From: Candidatus Omnitrophota bacterium
Lineage (GTDB): Bacteria > Omnitrophota > Omnitrophia > Omnitrophales > Aquincolibacteriaceae
Reading direction: 5' to 3'
Assembly: GCA_016196565.1 (NCBI GenBank)
Contig: JACPXK010000017.1
Span: forward strand, 1-44,773
Length of the DNA: 44,773 nucleotides
The notes beneath the pieces were generated by a model. That model saw nothing but the letters and a program-made list of their open reading frames with translations, searched no databases and was not told where the DNA came from. The position numbers and the translations under genes are program-made. This document shows, in pieces, positions 31,007 to 39,191 of the stretch (the first letter of the stretch is position 1; each line of letters opens with the position of its first letter).

Positions 31007-32647
31007 ATGAAACCGAAATATTTTATATTTATCCCCGCGTTAATTCTAATTTATTTTTCCTTTCTCGCCTTTTTTAACATCGAGAAGCAGGGCTTGCTTT
31101 ATCACGATGCCGGAATTTATCTGCTCGAAGCGAAATTTTTGCAGGAGGGTGCGGATCTTGTTTTACAGCACAAAGTTTCCCGGGAGATCGGTTTTTGGAA
31201 TAAGATCAAGAAACAGACGCAAGGCGTTCCGATTCATTGCGGCAAACCGGGATGGAATTTGATGCTGGCCGCCTCCGGCTTGTTTTTGGGGTTTCAAGAT
31301 TACCTTTCCGCCAAAATCACGGCTTCTACAGGGGTTTTGATTTTAATCCTGGTTTTTATTCTTTCAAAACAGGCCGGCGGAAATCGTTCCGCTGTTTATT
31401 CAATGGTTTTTTTAGCCTCTTCAACCTTTTATTTAATTGCTTCGAGAAACGGACTTCCCGATCAAGCTGCCTCCCTTTTTTTTATTTCGGCCCTTATTCT
31501 TTATTTTTTTACGAAACCGTTCGTGCCGGTTTCTTCGGATCCTCCGTCGTGGAAAAAAAACCTCCTTTTTTATTCGGCCGGATTTTTAATGGGATTTGCT
31601 TTTGCCTGTAATCAATGGCGCACGCTTTATCTCTTTGCTTTGCTCATGGGCATGGTGGCTGCGCGAATGTTATTCGAAGAAAAACGGTTCGATATCTTTT
31701 CGCTGATTTTTATTTTTTCGGGGTTTTTAACTCCGATTATCGCTTTTCAAATCCCTTATTGGATCGTCAAGCAGATCGCGGGCCCCCTCCCCTTCCGCGA
31801 TTACTGGCAGCAATTGGTCGAAAGATATTATACGAAGGAAGGAATCATCTGGTTCTTTTCACCGGGTCAATTAAGTCAAGAATTCTGGAAAGTGGAAGGC
31901 CCCCTTTTTTCTTCGGCCGTTATTTTTTCTTGGATGTTTCTTTCGATCCGATTTTTTGTCCTCAAGCGCCCGCAGGATTTGTTTTTGCTTTTTTTTTCAT
32001 TGATTCCTTTCCTGTATTTTTCGGCAATGACTTGGGGCGGCGAAGCGCTTCCGAGAACCGTGTTCAATATTTTACCCGTGGCCTGCATGGCTGCCGGAGA
32101 GACTATGGCTTCTATTCACCGGTTCTTAGAAAAACGATTTTCTTGCCATAAAAATTTCCGCCCTGTCATCACCGGCTTACTGTCATTGCTGTTCTTATTT
32201 TTTGGATTCGCCCGCCAAAACGCTTTGGGAATTACCGCATCAGGGTACTCTGAGGCCAGCGATTTTTTTAAAAAAGAACCCCGCCAGCGGTTAATGATTT
32301 TGGGATTAGAACCTATTTGGCGTTTCTATTTGGGGCGGGTTGCTTACGAACCCTATAACCGCCCAAAGACATTGCGGGCGGCTTTGGACATTGCTCGAAG
32401 AGAAGGGATTAAATATCTTATCGTGGACTACTCAACCCTTCACTCCAAGTACCGGGCCGGATTCACCAGGGATTTTTTAAACAAAGCTGAGCCGGTAGCC
32501 GTTTTCCTAAATCCGCGCGGAACGGCTTTTGCCTATCTTTTAGACGAGTATGGCCTTTATAAAGCCGAAAAAATCAGCCGTGATAATACGAGCGGAAAAA
32601 TTTATATTTTTTCATTGCCGGAACTCTTAAAAAGATATTCCCTATGA
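31007..32647 (+). CDS. Polytopic membrane protein, GT39/ArnT-like glycosyltransferase family
   Basis: The ATG at 31007 (MKPKYFIFIPALILIYFSFL) is preferred; a TTG at 30983 is the alternative. The 546-residue protein has about ten hydrophobic segments spread over residues 5-410 and a soluble C-terminal part of about 135 residues. After TM1 comes an acidic loop YHDAGIYLLEAKFLQEG, which resembles the Asp-containing first periplasmic loop of GT-C enzymes using polyprenyl-phosphate sugars. It would transfer sugars from lipid carriers to an envelope acceptor. The family is inferred from topology and loop, not a strong motif. FkbM overlaps by 4 nt downstream. Confidence 0.65.
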   Translation: MKPKYFIFIPALILIYFSFLAFFNIEKQGLLYHDAGIYLLEAKFLQEGADLVLQHKVSREIGFWNKIKKQTQGVPIHCGKPGWNLMLAASGLFLGFQDYLSAKITASTGVLILILVFILSKQAGGNRSAVYSMVFLASSTFYLIASRNGLPDQAASLFFISALILYFFTKPFVPVSSDPPSWKKNLLFYSAGFLMGFAFACNQWRTLYLFALLMGMVAARMLFEEKRFDIFSLIFIFSGFLTPIIAFQIPYWIVKQIAGPLPFRDYWQQLVERYYTKEGIIWFFSPGQLSQEFWKVEGPLFSSAVIFSWMFLSIRFFVLKRPQDLFLLFFSLIPFLYFSAMTWGGEALPRTVFNILPVACMAAGETMASIHRFLEKRFSCHKNFRPVITGLLSLLFLFFGFARQNALGITASGYSEASDFFKKEPRQRLMILGLEPIWRFYLGRVAYEPYNRPKTLRAALDIARREGIKYLIVDYSTLHSKYRAGFTRDFLNKAEPVAVFLNPRGTAFAYLLDEYGLYKAEKISRDNTSGKIYIFSLPELLKRYSL

Positions 32648-33510
32648 AATTTACCGAATTACAGCACGCTCTTTACCGGAATAAAATCATTCCTCCCATT
32701 CTCTCCTTTTTAAACAGCGTCAAATTTCCTTTTTTGAAATATCCCGTTTTGATTTCGGGTATGCGCATGCACGCTCATTCTTTCGACCGTTATCTCGCCC
32801 TTTGGATAAAAAAAATCAATTTAGCAAACTCTTTCGAGATTAAATTGATAGAAAACTTTTGCCGGTCCGGAATGTCCGCCGTCGATATCGGCGCTAATAT
32901 CGGATTTTATTCGATGATGTTTTCACGGGCAGTTGGTCCTGAAGGGAAGGTTTGGGCCTTTGAGCCGGATCCTTTAAATTTTTCCATGCTTGAACGTAAT
33001 CTCAGTCAAAATGCAATTCAAAATGTTTATGCCGTAAATAAGGCCGCCGGCCCGAACTCTGGGGCCAGTTTCCTCTATCAATCGAAATGGCATACGGGAG
33101 ATCACCGTATCGTTGATCATGGTGAGGGCCGGGAAAAAATTCCTATAAAGATCCTTGCATTAGATGAATTTTTCGCTGACAAAAACATTGATTTCATAAA
33201 AATCGATATTCAAGGAGCCGAGGGCATGGCGCTGGAGGGGATGAAGAAGACGCTGGCGCGCAATCCCAATGTGGTTATTTTAATGGAATTTTGGCCGATG
33301 GGAATACGGGAATGCGGTGGCGTGCCCGAAGATGTTTTAATTCATCTGCAAGATTTGGGATTCGTGATCGAAAATATTGACGAACACTCCAATGTTTTGG
33401 AAAAAATAATGAATCCCAAATCTTTCGTTTATTCGTTAGGCAATCAAAACGCCACTGATCTTTTAGTGCGGCGTCCCAATCCAATAGGCCATACGCTTTT
33501 TCCTCAATAA
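32644..33510 (+). CDS. FkbM-family SAM-dependent methyltransferase
   Basis: The ATG at 32644 overlaps the upstream TGA (ATGA), so the two are translationally coupled. The 288-residue product has VDIGANIGFYSMMFSRAVG as motif I, KVWAFEPDPLNFSMLERNL, IKILALDEFFADKNIDFIKI followed by DIQGAEGMALEGM, and VVILMEFWP, the usual FkbM order. FkbM enzymes O-methylate sugars or polyketides. The coupling to a membrane glycosyltransferase-like gene points to methylation of a surface glycan. The following gap (33511-33630) holds no gene or clear terminator. Confidence 0.9.
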   Translation: MKFTELQHALYRNKIIPPILSFLNSVKFPFLKYPVLISGMRMHAHSFDRYLALWIKKINLANSFEIKLIENFCRSGMSAVDIGANIGFYSMMFSRAVGPEGKVWAFEPDPLNFSMLERNLSQNAIQNVYAVNKAAGPNSGASFLYQSKWHTGDHRIVDHGEGREKIPIKILALDEFFADKNIDFIKIDIQGAEGMALEGMKKTLARNPNVVILMEFWPMGIRECGGVPEDVLIHLQDLGFVIENIDEHSNVLEKIMNPKSFVYSLGNQNATDLLVRRPNPIGHTLFPQ

Positions 33511-33630
33511 GCTTATTGTCCTCGCAGTAGTAGCATTGCGCGTCTTCATCACATAAGGCTTGCGAAAAACATCCTTTGCTTGCGGCAGGCCTCTGGGGCA
33601 GCAGAATTTATATTTTTAAAATCGAAGGTA

Positions 33631-35178
33631 TTATGCGGCAGGCGAAAGAGGAGGCGTTTGCCGGGAGTTTGGCTTAAGCCATTTGCGGCGTTTGACAAAA
33701 AGTTCGGCAAAAAGACGCATATAGCGCGTGTTTTCCACCCCTTGGGTAAAAAATTCCGTGAAATTTTTCACCACCCGCCAGGGCCTTCGTAAAAATGAAA
33801 GGGCATAAAAGTTTAAATACATCCAAAGCATCCAAAAATAAAGTTCCCGGGCCGAAACAGACCGGCAGTAAGAAGCATTCGCGCTGGAAAAAAAATTCAT
33901 CACCGCACTTAAATCTTTGACATCTGCCGTTATTTTCCCTTCCTTTTCAAGGTCCTTAAAATAATCCGACCCCGGATAAGGCGTGAATTTTGACACTGTC
34001 ACGTCATGGACGCCCATCCAGGCCAATTTTCGAATCAGGCGCAGGCTTTCTTTGAGTGTCGCCCGGGTGTCTTCCGGAAAACCGATGACAAAATAGCAGC
34101 CGATATTCATTGTGGTTTTTAAAACGGTTTTTACGGCGGTCAAAAAATCTTTCAATTTGATTTGTTTGCGTATGGCTTTCAAAATTTCTTCCGAGCCTGA
34201 TTCTGGCGCGAAGGCGAAATTACGCAAGCCCGAACGGTCGAACAGAAAAGCGAGTTCTTCATCGAACGCCTCACATCGGGTTCCGGCAGGCAGTTGATAG
34301 TTAAGGCCGAGGTTCCGGTCGATAAGTTCTTGGGCAAAAGCCTTTAGCTTCGTCCGGTTTACGGTAAAAGTAAGATCCATAAAGGTAAAGCCGGAAACTC
34401 GATATTTGTTTTTAAAATATTCCATTTCGTCTGCCAAGCCTTTGGCGCTTCGCATCAAATAGCGGCGTGTCCACATGCCTTCATTGGAACAAAAGGTGCA
34501 GTCATAAGGACAGCCGCGGCTGCCCAAAATCGGCATCGCACGTCCTAAATTCACTCCGGTAACTTGGCCGCGTTCGATATAAGCTTCGAGGCACCAGGAG
34601 TCCCAATCCGGATAAGGAAATTGATCAATATCCGTGACGCGGGCGCGCGCTGGATTCTGCCGGAAAACTTCTCCTTCAAGATAAGCGATGCCGTGAATAT
34701 CTTTCCAATTTTTTCCTGCGGCAACGCGTTGAACGAGCTCTAAAAAAGTCTCTTCGCCTTCTCCCATGACGACGACATCGAAAAGTCCGGTACGAAGAGA
34801 AGGCTCTGGAATGGCCGTGCCGTGTTCTCCTCCCAGGACAAAAAGGGCTTGAGGAAATTGATTCCGTATCGCTTTTGCCATATCGATGACAAGCGGCCAG
34901 CAATGACTGAATAAACACGTAAAACCGAAAATCCGGGTTTTATCGGGAATTCTTTCCATGACCTGTTCGACCGTAAGGCCTTGAACATAAACATTTTTTA
35001 ATTTGGGATAAAGGCGGATTTGATTCATGGCAAGCCCGCAGGCGTCGATGGCGGTGTAATCAAAACCGTTTTTTTTGAGATAAGCCCCGAGATAAGCCAG
35101 GCCGATGGAGGGCGAAGGGGATTGGAGTTGAATGTCTTTTAAGACTTTAAGCCCCTGATGATTAATGAGGGTAATCAT
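33631..35178 (-). CDS. B12-binding-domain radical SAM protein
   Basis: I place the start at the ATG 35178 (MITLINHQGLKVLKD); the upstream extension to 35208 would run through the -10 box. The 515-residue protein has an N-terminal cobalamin-binding-like domain (PSIGLAYLGAYLKKNGFDYT, FVLGGEHGTAIPE, VVMGEGEETFLEL). The radical SAM core is GCPYDCTFC with Cys223, Cys227 and Cys230, then FTFMDLTFTVNRTKL, FAPESGSEEILKAI and YFVIGFPEDT. The C-terminal 100 residues are basic and aromatic. Such enzymes perform methylations or rearrangements on lipids and secondary metabolites; the substrate here is unknown. cobO at 3038 could help supply the cofactor. Confidence 0.9.
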   Translation of the reverse strand: MITLINHQGLKVLKDIQLQSPSPSIGLAYLGAYLKKNGFDYTAIDACGLAMNQIRLYPKLKNVYVQGLTVEQVMERIPDKTRIFGFTCLFSHCWPLVIDMAKAIRNQFPQALFVLGGEHGTAIPEPSLRTGLFDVVVMGEGEETFLELVQRVAAGKNWKDIHGIAYLEGEVFRQNPARARVTDIDQFPYPDWDSWCLEAYIERGQVTGVNLGRAMPILGSRGCPYDCTFCSNEGMWTRRYLMRSAKGLADEMEYFKNKYRVSGFTFMDLTFTVNRTKLKAFAQELIDRNLGLNYQLPAGTRCEAFDEELAFLFDRSGLRNFAFAPESGSEEILKAIRKQIKLKDFLTAVKTVLKTTMNIGCYFVIGFPEDTRATLKESLRLIRKLAWMGVHDVTVSKFTPYPGSDYFKDLEKEGKITADVKDLSAVMNFFSSANASYCRSVSARELYFWMLWMYLNFYALSFLRRPWRVVKNFTEFFTQGVENTRYMRLFAELFVKRRKWLKPNSRQTPPLSPAA

Positions 35179-35184
35179 AGCGGA

Positions 35185-35213
35185 ATTATACGAATCTGGA
35201 ATCGTCATGTACA
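35185..35213 (-). promoter_or_regulatory. Leaderless-type promoter for the radical SAM gene
   Basis: On the minus strand, TGTACA (35208-35213), 17 bp, TATAAT (35185-35190), then only 6 nt to the ATG at 35178. Transcription would start at or next to the start codon. Confidence 0.6.
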
Positions 35214-35225
35214 GGCGGATTCAGC

Positions 35226-35254
35226 TTTACCGAGGATTATTCCCTGGCTATAAT
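35226..35254 (+). promoter_or_regulatory. Promoter for the GT2-epimerase operon
   Basis: TTTACC (35226-35231), 17 bp, TATAAT (35249-35254). The predicted leader is about 24 nt and contains AGGGGA before the ATG at 35285. It is back to back with the promoter at 35185-35213. Confidence 0.6.
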
Positions 35255-35284
35255 ACGCCTCCCAAAGAGGGGAATTAACACTTT

Positions 35285-35998
35285 ATGGAGCGTTCGGCAT
35301 TGTTTATTTCCGCTTTGAATGAAATCAAAGGACTCACCAAGCTTTTCCCCCAATTACCCCTTGCCCAATTTGATGAATGTTACGCCCTCGACGGGGGATC
35401 GACGGACGGTACCGTGGAATTTTTCGAAAAACAGGGAATCCCCGTTATGGGTAAAGTCAAAAAGGGTGAAATTTTTAATGCTGCCGCCAAACTTACTTCC
35501 TGCGAGAATCTTGTATTTTATGCCCCGGACGGCAATGAAGATCCCAAAGACATTCCCTCTCTTTTGGGCAAATTAAAAGAAGGCGATGACATGGTCATTG
35601 CTTCCCGGTTCCTTAAAGGCGCGCGCAATGAAGAAGACGGCCAGCTTTTTAAATGGCGCAAATGGGCCAATCAAACCTTCACCTTCCTGGTGCGTTTGAT
35701 CTGGGGTGGAAAATTGAGCGATACGATTAATGGTTTCCGCGCATGCAAACGTTCCAAAATTCTGGAAATGAATTTGGAAGCTACCGGTTTTGATATTGAG
35801 TTTCAAATGAGCATACGCGCTTTAAAGCTCGGTTATAAATTAAGCGAAATTCCTACGCTGGAAGGCGACCGTATCGGCGGCAAAAGCACGGCTTTCGCGA
35901 TTTCCACCGGCAGCCTCGTTTTGAAACGCCTTATTCGAGAAATTTTTTTGGGCAATTTCTTTATTCAAGAAAAGGCCGCATGCGCCGCGCTATCGTAA
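35285..35998 (+). CDS. Family 2 glycosyltransferase (DPM/DPG-synthase-like)
   Basis: A 237-residue soluble GT-A enzyme: FISALNEIKGLTKL, YALDGGSTDGTVEFFEKQ, VIASRFLKGARNEEDGQLFK, DTINGFRACKRSKIL and TGFDIEFQMSIRALKLGYK. In place of the usual DADxQ motif it has APDGNEDPKD, which may still bind the metal through Asp/Glu. The terminal EGDRIGGKSTAF block resembles the R-x-GxSK end of polyprenyl-phosphate sugar synthases. Its last 19 nt overlap the start of the epimerase gene, so the pair is coupled. Likely donor sugar is a GDP- or UDP-hexose made by the partner. Confidence 0.85.
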   Translation: MERSALFISALNEIKGLTKLFPQLPLAQFDECYALDGGSTDGTVEFFEKQGIPVMGKVKKGEIFNAAAKLTSCENLVFYAPDGNEDPKDIPSLLGKLKEGDDMVIASRFLKGARNEEDGQLFKWRKWANQTFTFLVRLIWGGKLSDTINGFRACKRSKILEMNLEATGFDIEFQMSIRALKLGYKLSEIPTLEGDRIGGKSTAFAISTGSLVLKRLIREIFLGNFFIQEKAACAALS

Positions 35999-36972
35999 CC
36001 GGAGCCGGCGGTTTTATCGCCCACCATTTAGTCAAACGCCTCAAAAAAGAAGGCACTTGGGTACGCGGCGTTGACATCAAATCTCCTGAATTTTCAAAAA
36101 CATCTGCTGACGAATTCCTCATCGCCGATCTTCGCGACCCCGCGCAGTGCAAAAAAGCCTTATCCGGGGCCGGTTCTTTGGATGAGGTCTATCATTTAGC
36201 TGCTGACATGGGAGGAATGGGATTTATTCATTCGGCCGAATGCGAAATCATGCGCAACAGCGCCTTGATGAACATTCATATGATTGCCGCGGCCAGTGAA
36301 ATAAAAATCCCCCGTTATTTTTTTTCATCCTCTGCCTGCGTTTACCGGGACATGAAACCCGGAGAACCCGAAATGACCGAAGAAGGGGCCTATCCTGCCA
36401 TGCCCGACAACGAATACGGATGGGAGAAGCTTTATGCCGAGCGTACGGCCGCGGCTTACGGGCGCCGCTATGGAATCACCATTCGTATTGCCCGTTTTCA
36501 AAATTGTTACGGCCCCGAAGGCACATGGCAGGGCGGACGTGAAAAAGCGCCGGCCGCTATTTGCCGCAAAGTTGCGGAGGCCGAGGACGGCGGCACCATC
36601 GAAGTTTGGGGAGACGGCTCTGCGATTCGTTCTTACACTTATGTGGATGATTTGGTGGATGGAATTTTTCGCCTTATGCAGTCGGGTCTTGAAGGGCCTA
36701 CGAATATCGGAAGCCCGGAATATAACAGCGTCGATGAGCTTGTCCATACGGTCGCTAAAGTTTCAGGAAAGAAAATTAAAATTAAACATATCGATGGACC
36801 TGTCGGAGTTCAGTCGCGGAATTTCAGTAATGAAAAGCTTTATACCACCGGCTGGCGCGCGAATTTTGATTTAAAGAAAGGGATCGGCCTCACCTATCCC
36901 TGGATTTTGGAACAAGTTAAAGCCGCTAAAACGCAAAAGCAAAACCCTTCTTACTCCGCTACTTCGAAATAA
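35980..36972 (+). CDS. NAD-dependent epimerase, GDP-mannose 3,5-epimerase-like
   Basis: A 330-residue protein. TGAGGFIAHHLVKRL is the NAD-binding Gly-rich motif, AADMGGMGFI is characteristic of GME-type enzymes, SSSACVYRDM holds the active-site Ser/Cys region and EYGWEKLYAE the Tyr-x3-Lys. QNCYGPEGTWQGGREKAPAA and WGDGSAIRSYTYVDD are very close to GDP-mannose 3,5-epimerase. That enzyme converts GDP-D-mannose to GDP-L-galactose or GDP-L-gulose. The start overlaps the GT2 stop by 19 nt, without its own clear Shine-Dalgarno. A strong terminator-like palindrome follows 2 bp after the stop. Confidence 0.88.
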   Translation: MRRAIVTGAGGFIAHHLVKRLKKEGTWVRGVDIKSPEFSKTSADEFLIADLRDPAQCKKALSGAGSLDEVYHLAADMGGMGFIHSAECEIMRNSALMNIHMIAAASEIKIPRYFFSSSACVYRDMKPGEPEMTEEGAYPAMPDNEYGWEKLYAERTAAAYGRRYGITIRIARFQNCYGPEGTWQGGREKAPAAICRKVAEAEDGGTIEVWGDGSAIRSYTYVDDLVDGIFRLMQSGLEGPTNIGSPEYNSVDELVHTVAKVSGKKIKIKHIDGPVGVQSRNFSNEKLYTTGWRANFDLKKGIGLTYPWILEQVKAAKTQKQNPSYSATSK

Positions 36973-36973
36973 A

Positions 36974-37000
36974 ATCAAAAGGGGCCTGGCCCCTTTTGAT
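36974..37000 (+). terminator. Palindromic terminator after the GT2-epimerase operon
   Basis: Arms ATCAAAAGGGGCC (36974-36986) and GGCCCCTTTTGAT (36988-37000) are perfect, with the T-run inside the right arm. The sequence is near symmetric, so it could act on both strands. Confidence 0.7.
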
Positions 37001-37010
37001 ATCCTTGCCT

Positions 37011-37054
37011 AATTGGCCCGCCGGCGGGCCAATTCACCCGCCAGCGGGTGAATT
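37011..37054. repeat. Two adjacent perfect palindromes sharing an AATT
   Basis: A 24-bp perfect palindrome (37011-37034: AATTGGCCCGCC and its complement) is followed by AATTCACCCGC (37031-37041), CA, GCGGGTGAATT (37044-37054). The AATT at 37031-37034 belongs to both. They lie between the operon terminator and the amrS promoter region. Confidence 0.8.
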
Positions 37055-37067
37055 GGGAACACGGGTG

Positions 37068-37073
37068 TATAAT
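37068..37073 (+). promoter_or_regulatory. -10 box ahead of amrS
   Basis: TATAAT lies 22 nt before the ATG at 37096. The expected -35 position falls in the right palindrome arm and has no TTGACA-like match. Confidence 0.35.
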
Positions 37074-37095
37074 CATTGCCAGGAGATTCGATCCC

Positions 37096-38202
37096 ATGGC
37101 GGAACAAAACCTCTCAGACATTTTGGCCCAAAATACGAAGGAAGGCATTCTCTATAAGAAAATGCCGGACGGTCGAATCCAATGTTTTGCCTGCGGGCAT
37201 CGCTGCCCCATTCCCGAAGGCAAGGCGGGCATTTGCCGCGTGCGTTTTAATGAAGGCGGCAAGCTCTATGTTCCTACCGGTTATGTCGGGGCCATTCAGG
37301 ATGACCCCATCGAAAAAAAGCCTTTTTTTCATGCCATGCCCGGGGCCCGCGCGCTCAGCTTCGGTATGCTCGGATGCGATATGCATTGCCTTTATTGCCA
37401 AAATTGGGTGACGAGCCAGGCTTTAAGGGATCCGGTGGCCGGGGCCCCGCCTCTTAAAATCGGTCCGAAAGAATTAACGGAAATCGCGCTAGAGCGCGAC
37501 TGCGAAGTGGTGGCCAGTACTTATAACGAACCTTTGATTACCAGCGAATGGGCGGTTGAAATTTTCAAGGAAGCCAAAAAGGCCGGGCTGGTCACGGCTT
37601 ATATTTCCAACGGAAACGGAACCCCGGAGGTGCTTGATTTTATCCGGCCGTGGGTGGATCTTTACAAAGTGGATCTCAAAAGTTTTGACGACCGCCATTA
37701 CCGCGAGCTTGGCGGCACACTCGAAAACGTATGCCTTACCATTGGCGACCTTTATGAACGTAAATTCTGGCTGGAGGTTTTGACTTTACTCATTCCCGGC
37801 TTTAACAGTTCCGAGGATGAAATCCGCCGGCTCACCGAATTTCTGGTTTCGGTTTCTCCGGATATTCCCTGGCATGTGACTGCCTTTCATAAAGATTACA
37901 AAATGATGGATAATGACAACACCACCGCGCGTGATTTAATCCGTGCCGCAGAAATCGGAAAAAAATCCGGGCTTCATTATATTTATGCCGGCAATCTTCC
38001 CGGCATGGTGGGAAATTGGGAAAATACCTATTGCCCGGATTGTCATGAGCTTTTGATTGAGCGCTATGGATTTCAGATTATACAGGATAAACTATCTTCA
38101 AACGGCGGCCGTTGTTCTAAATGTCAAAAAGAAATTCCGGGATTCTGGAAAAAGGAAAATTCCCATAGAAAATCGGACGGACATATCAAACCTGTATTTT
38201 AA
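37096..38202 (+). CDS. amrS: AmmeMemoRadiSam-system radical SAM enzyme (AmrS-like)
   Basis: AGGAG (37081-37085) sets the start at the ATG 37096 (MAEQNLSDILAQ), giving 368 residues. N-terminal CFACGHRCPIPEGKAGICRV is the Cys-rich block found in this family. The radical SAM cluster is CDMHCLYC with Cys94, Cys98 and Cys101, followed by QNWVTSQ, STYNEPLITSEW, ISNGNGTPEVLDF and DLYKVDLKSFDDRHYRELGG. WHVTAFHKDYKM and the late CPDC and CSKC pairs complete the pattern. These enzymes are homologous to pyruvate-formate-lyase activases. Their AMMECR1 and Memo partners are not in this window, and the reaction is not known with certainty. Confidence 0.9.
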   Translation: MAEQNLSDILAQNTKEGILYKKMPDGRIQCFACGHRCPIPEGKAGICRVRFNEGGKLYVPTGYVGAIQDDPIEKKPFFHAMPGARALSFGMLGCDMHCLYCQNWVTSQALRDPVAGAPPLKIGPKELTEIALERDCEVVASTYNEPLITSEWAVEIFKEAKKAGLVTAYISNGNGTPEVLDFIRPWVDLYKVDLKSFDDRHYRELGGTLENVCLTIGDLYERKFWLEVLTLLIPGFNSSEDEIRRLTEFLVSVSPDIPWHVTAFHKDYKMMDNDNTTARDLIRAAEIGKKSGLHYIYAGNLPGMVGNWENTYCPDCHELLIERYGFQIIQDKLSSNGGRCSKCQKEIPGFWKKENSHRKSDGHIKPVF

Positions 38203-38205
38203 AAA

Positions 38206-38988
38206 ATGATAAGGTGGTTGATAGGACTTATGGTTACTTCCATGATATTTTTCCCGGAAAAAACACATTATGAATTTCCGGCCGATTACGGATTTAAATA
38301 CGAAGATGTTTCTTTCGAGACCACGGACGCCGTCAAACTTCACGGCTGGTTTCTCGAGGCCCCGAAGGCCCGCGGCGTTATTTTATTTTTTCACGGCAAT
38401 GCCGGCAATATTTCCGGCCGGCTTTACAAAGCCAAAGGATGGATCACACGCGGCTTTTCAGTTTTTCTGATGGACTATCGCGGCTATGGATTAAGCGAAG
38501 GCAAGATGGAGCATGGAGATGATATTCTCCGGGATGCCCATGCGGCCCTTGATTGGCTTGTGAAATCCAAAAAGTTTTTGCTTTCCGGGATTATTTTATA
38601 CGGAGAGTCGCTCGGCACTTATCCGGCCATTCGTTTGGCGGCGGAGAACAAAGTTGGAGCTATGATTTTAGAGTCGCCCTTTACTTCCTTTGTAGAACTT
38701 GGAAAAATTCACTATTCTTTGATTCCCGGCATGGAATTACTCCTTCGTGATTTTTCATTCCGCAATCAGGATTGGATCGGCCAAATCAAAACCCCGCTTT
38801 TTGTCCTGCACGGAACCCGCGACGAAATTTGTCCTTATGCGATGGGGGAGAAACTATTCGAACAAGCCCCTGAACCCAAGGCCTTTCTTTCCATTGAAAA
38901 TGGGGCGCATAATGATCTTCCATTTATCGCGGGAGAAGACTATTGGGAAAAGCCGCGCCAGTTCCTCGAGCGGCATTTTAAAATTTAA
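38206..38988 (+). CDS. Alpha/beta hydrolase with N-terminal membrane anchor (ABHD13/BEM46-like)
   Basis: It starts 3 bp after the amrS stop, so probably the same transcript. The 260-residue protein begins with a short hydrophobic segment (MIRWLIGLMVTSMIFF). FFHGNAGNISGRLY is the oxyanion-hole HGxxG-like motif. The nucleophile is Ser135 in YGESLGTYPA, the acid is Asp in HGTRDEICP, and the base is His in ENGAHNDLP. DYRGYGLSEGK is typical of serine hydrolases of this group. Substrate not determined; acyl esters or peptides are possible. Confidence 0.88.
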   Translation: MIRWLIGLMVTSMIFFPEKTHYEFPADYGFKYEDVSFETTDAVKLHGWFLEAPKARGVILFFHGNAGNISGRLYKAKGWITRGFSVFLMDYRGYGLSEGKMEHGDDILRDAHAALDWLVKSKKFLLSGIILYGESLGTYPAIRLAAENKVGAMILESPFTSFVELGKIHYSLIPGMELLLRDFSFRNQDWIGQIKTPLFVLHGTRDEICPYAMGEKLFEQAPEPKAFLSIENGAHNDLPFIAGEDYWEKPRQFLERHFKI

Positions 38989-39149
38989 TCCCCGAACCAG
39001 GAAATGTCGTCCACCCAGGTTTTCTTCTTCTTTTTTTCTTCGGAACGTTTGTAGATTTTAGCGGAAGGTTCCACGCGTTCTCTGGGATTGATTTCCCAGA
39101 CGTGGCGGGGTTTGGGCAGGGGTTTTTCTTTCTTTTTTTTGGCGGTCAT
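38985..39149 (-). CDS. Small Lys-rich protein of unknown function (54 aa)
   Basis: The ATG at 39149 and TAA at 38985-38987 define a 54-residue product. It starts MTAKKKKEKPLPKPRHVWEI, continues NPRERVEPSAKIYKR, and ends KTWVDDISWFGD. The central pattern W-x-INPxxRVxxSxxIY is organised, and the sequence avoids stop codons despite base bias. I believe similar short proteins exist in related genomes but cannot verify it. Its stop overlaps the convergent hydrolase stop by two bases. It lies just downstream of suhB, separated by a hairpin. No Shine-Dalgarno is visible. Nucleic-acid or ribosome binding would fit the charge but is speculation. Confidence 0.6.
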   Translation of the reverse strand: MTAKKKKEKPLPKPRHVWEINPRERVEPSAKIYKRSEEKKKKKTWVDDISWFGD

Positions 39150-39157
39150 AATTTTTT

Positions 39158-39191
39158 AAAAGGGGACAAGTCTTAAACCCTGTCCCCTTTT
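39158..39191 (-). terminator. Hairpin at the end of suhB, possibly an attenuator before the small gene
   Basis: AAAAGGGGACA (39158-39168) and TGTCCCCTTTT (39181-39191) form an 11-bp stem with a 12-nt loop that contains the suhB stop codon (39173-39175). On the minus strand it ends in TTTT followed by an A/T tract and then the small gene start at 39149. Confidence 0.65.

Noticed and set aside
33511..33630. Possible small gene or RNA between FkbM and the radical SAM gene
   Set aside because: No open frame with a start signal, stable stem or promoter was recognisable in these 120 bp.
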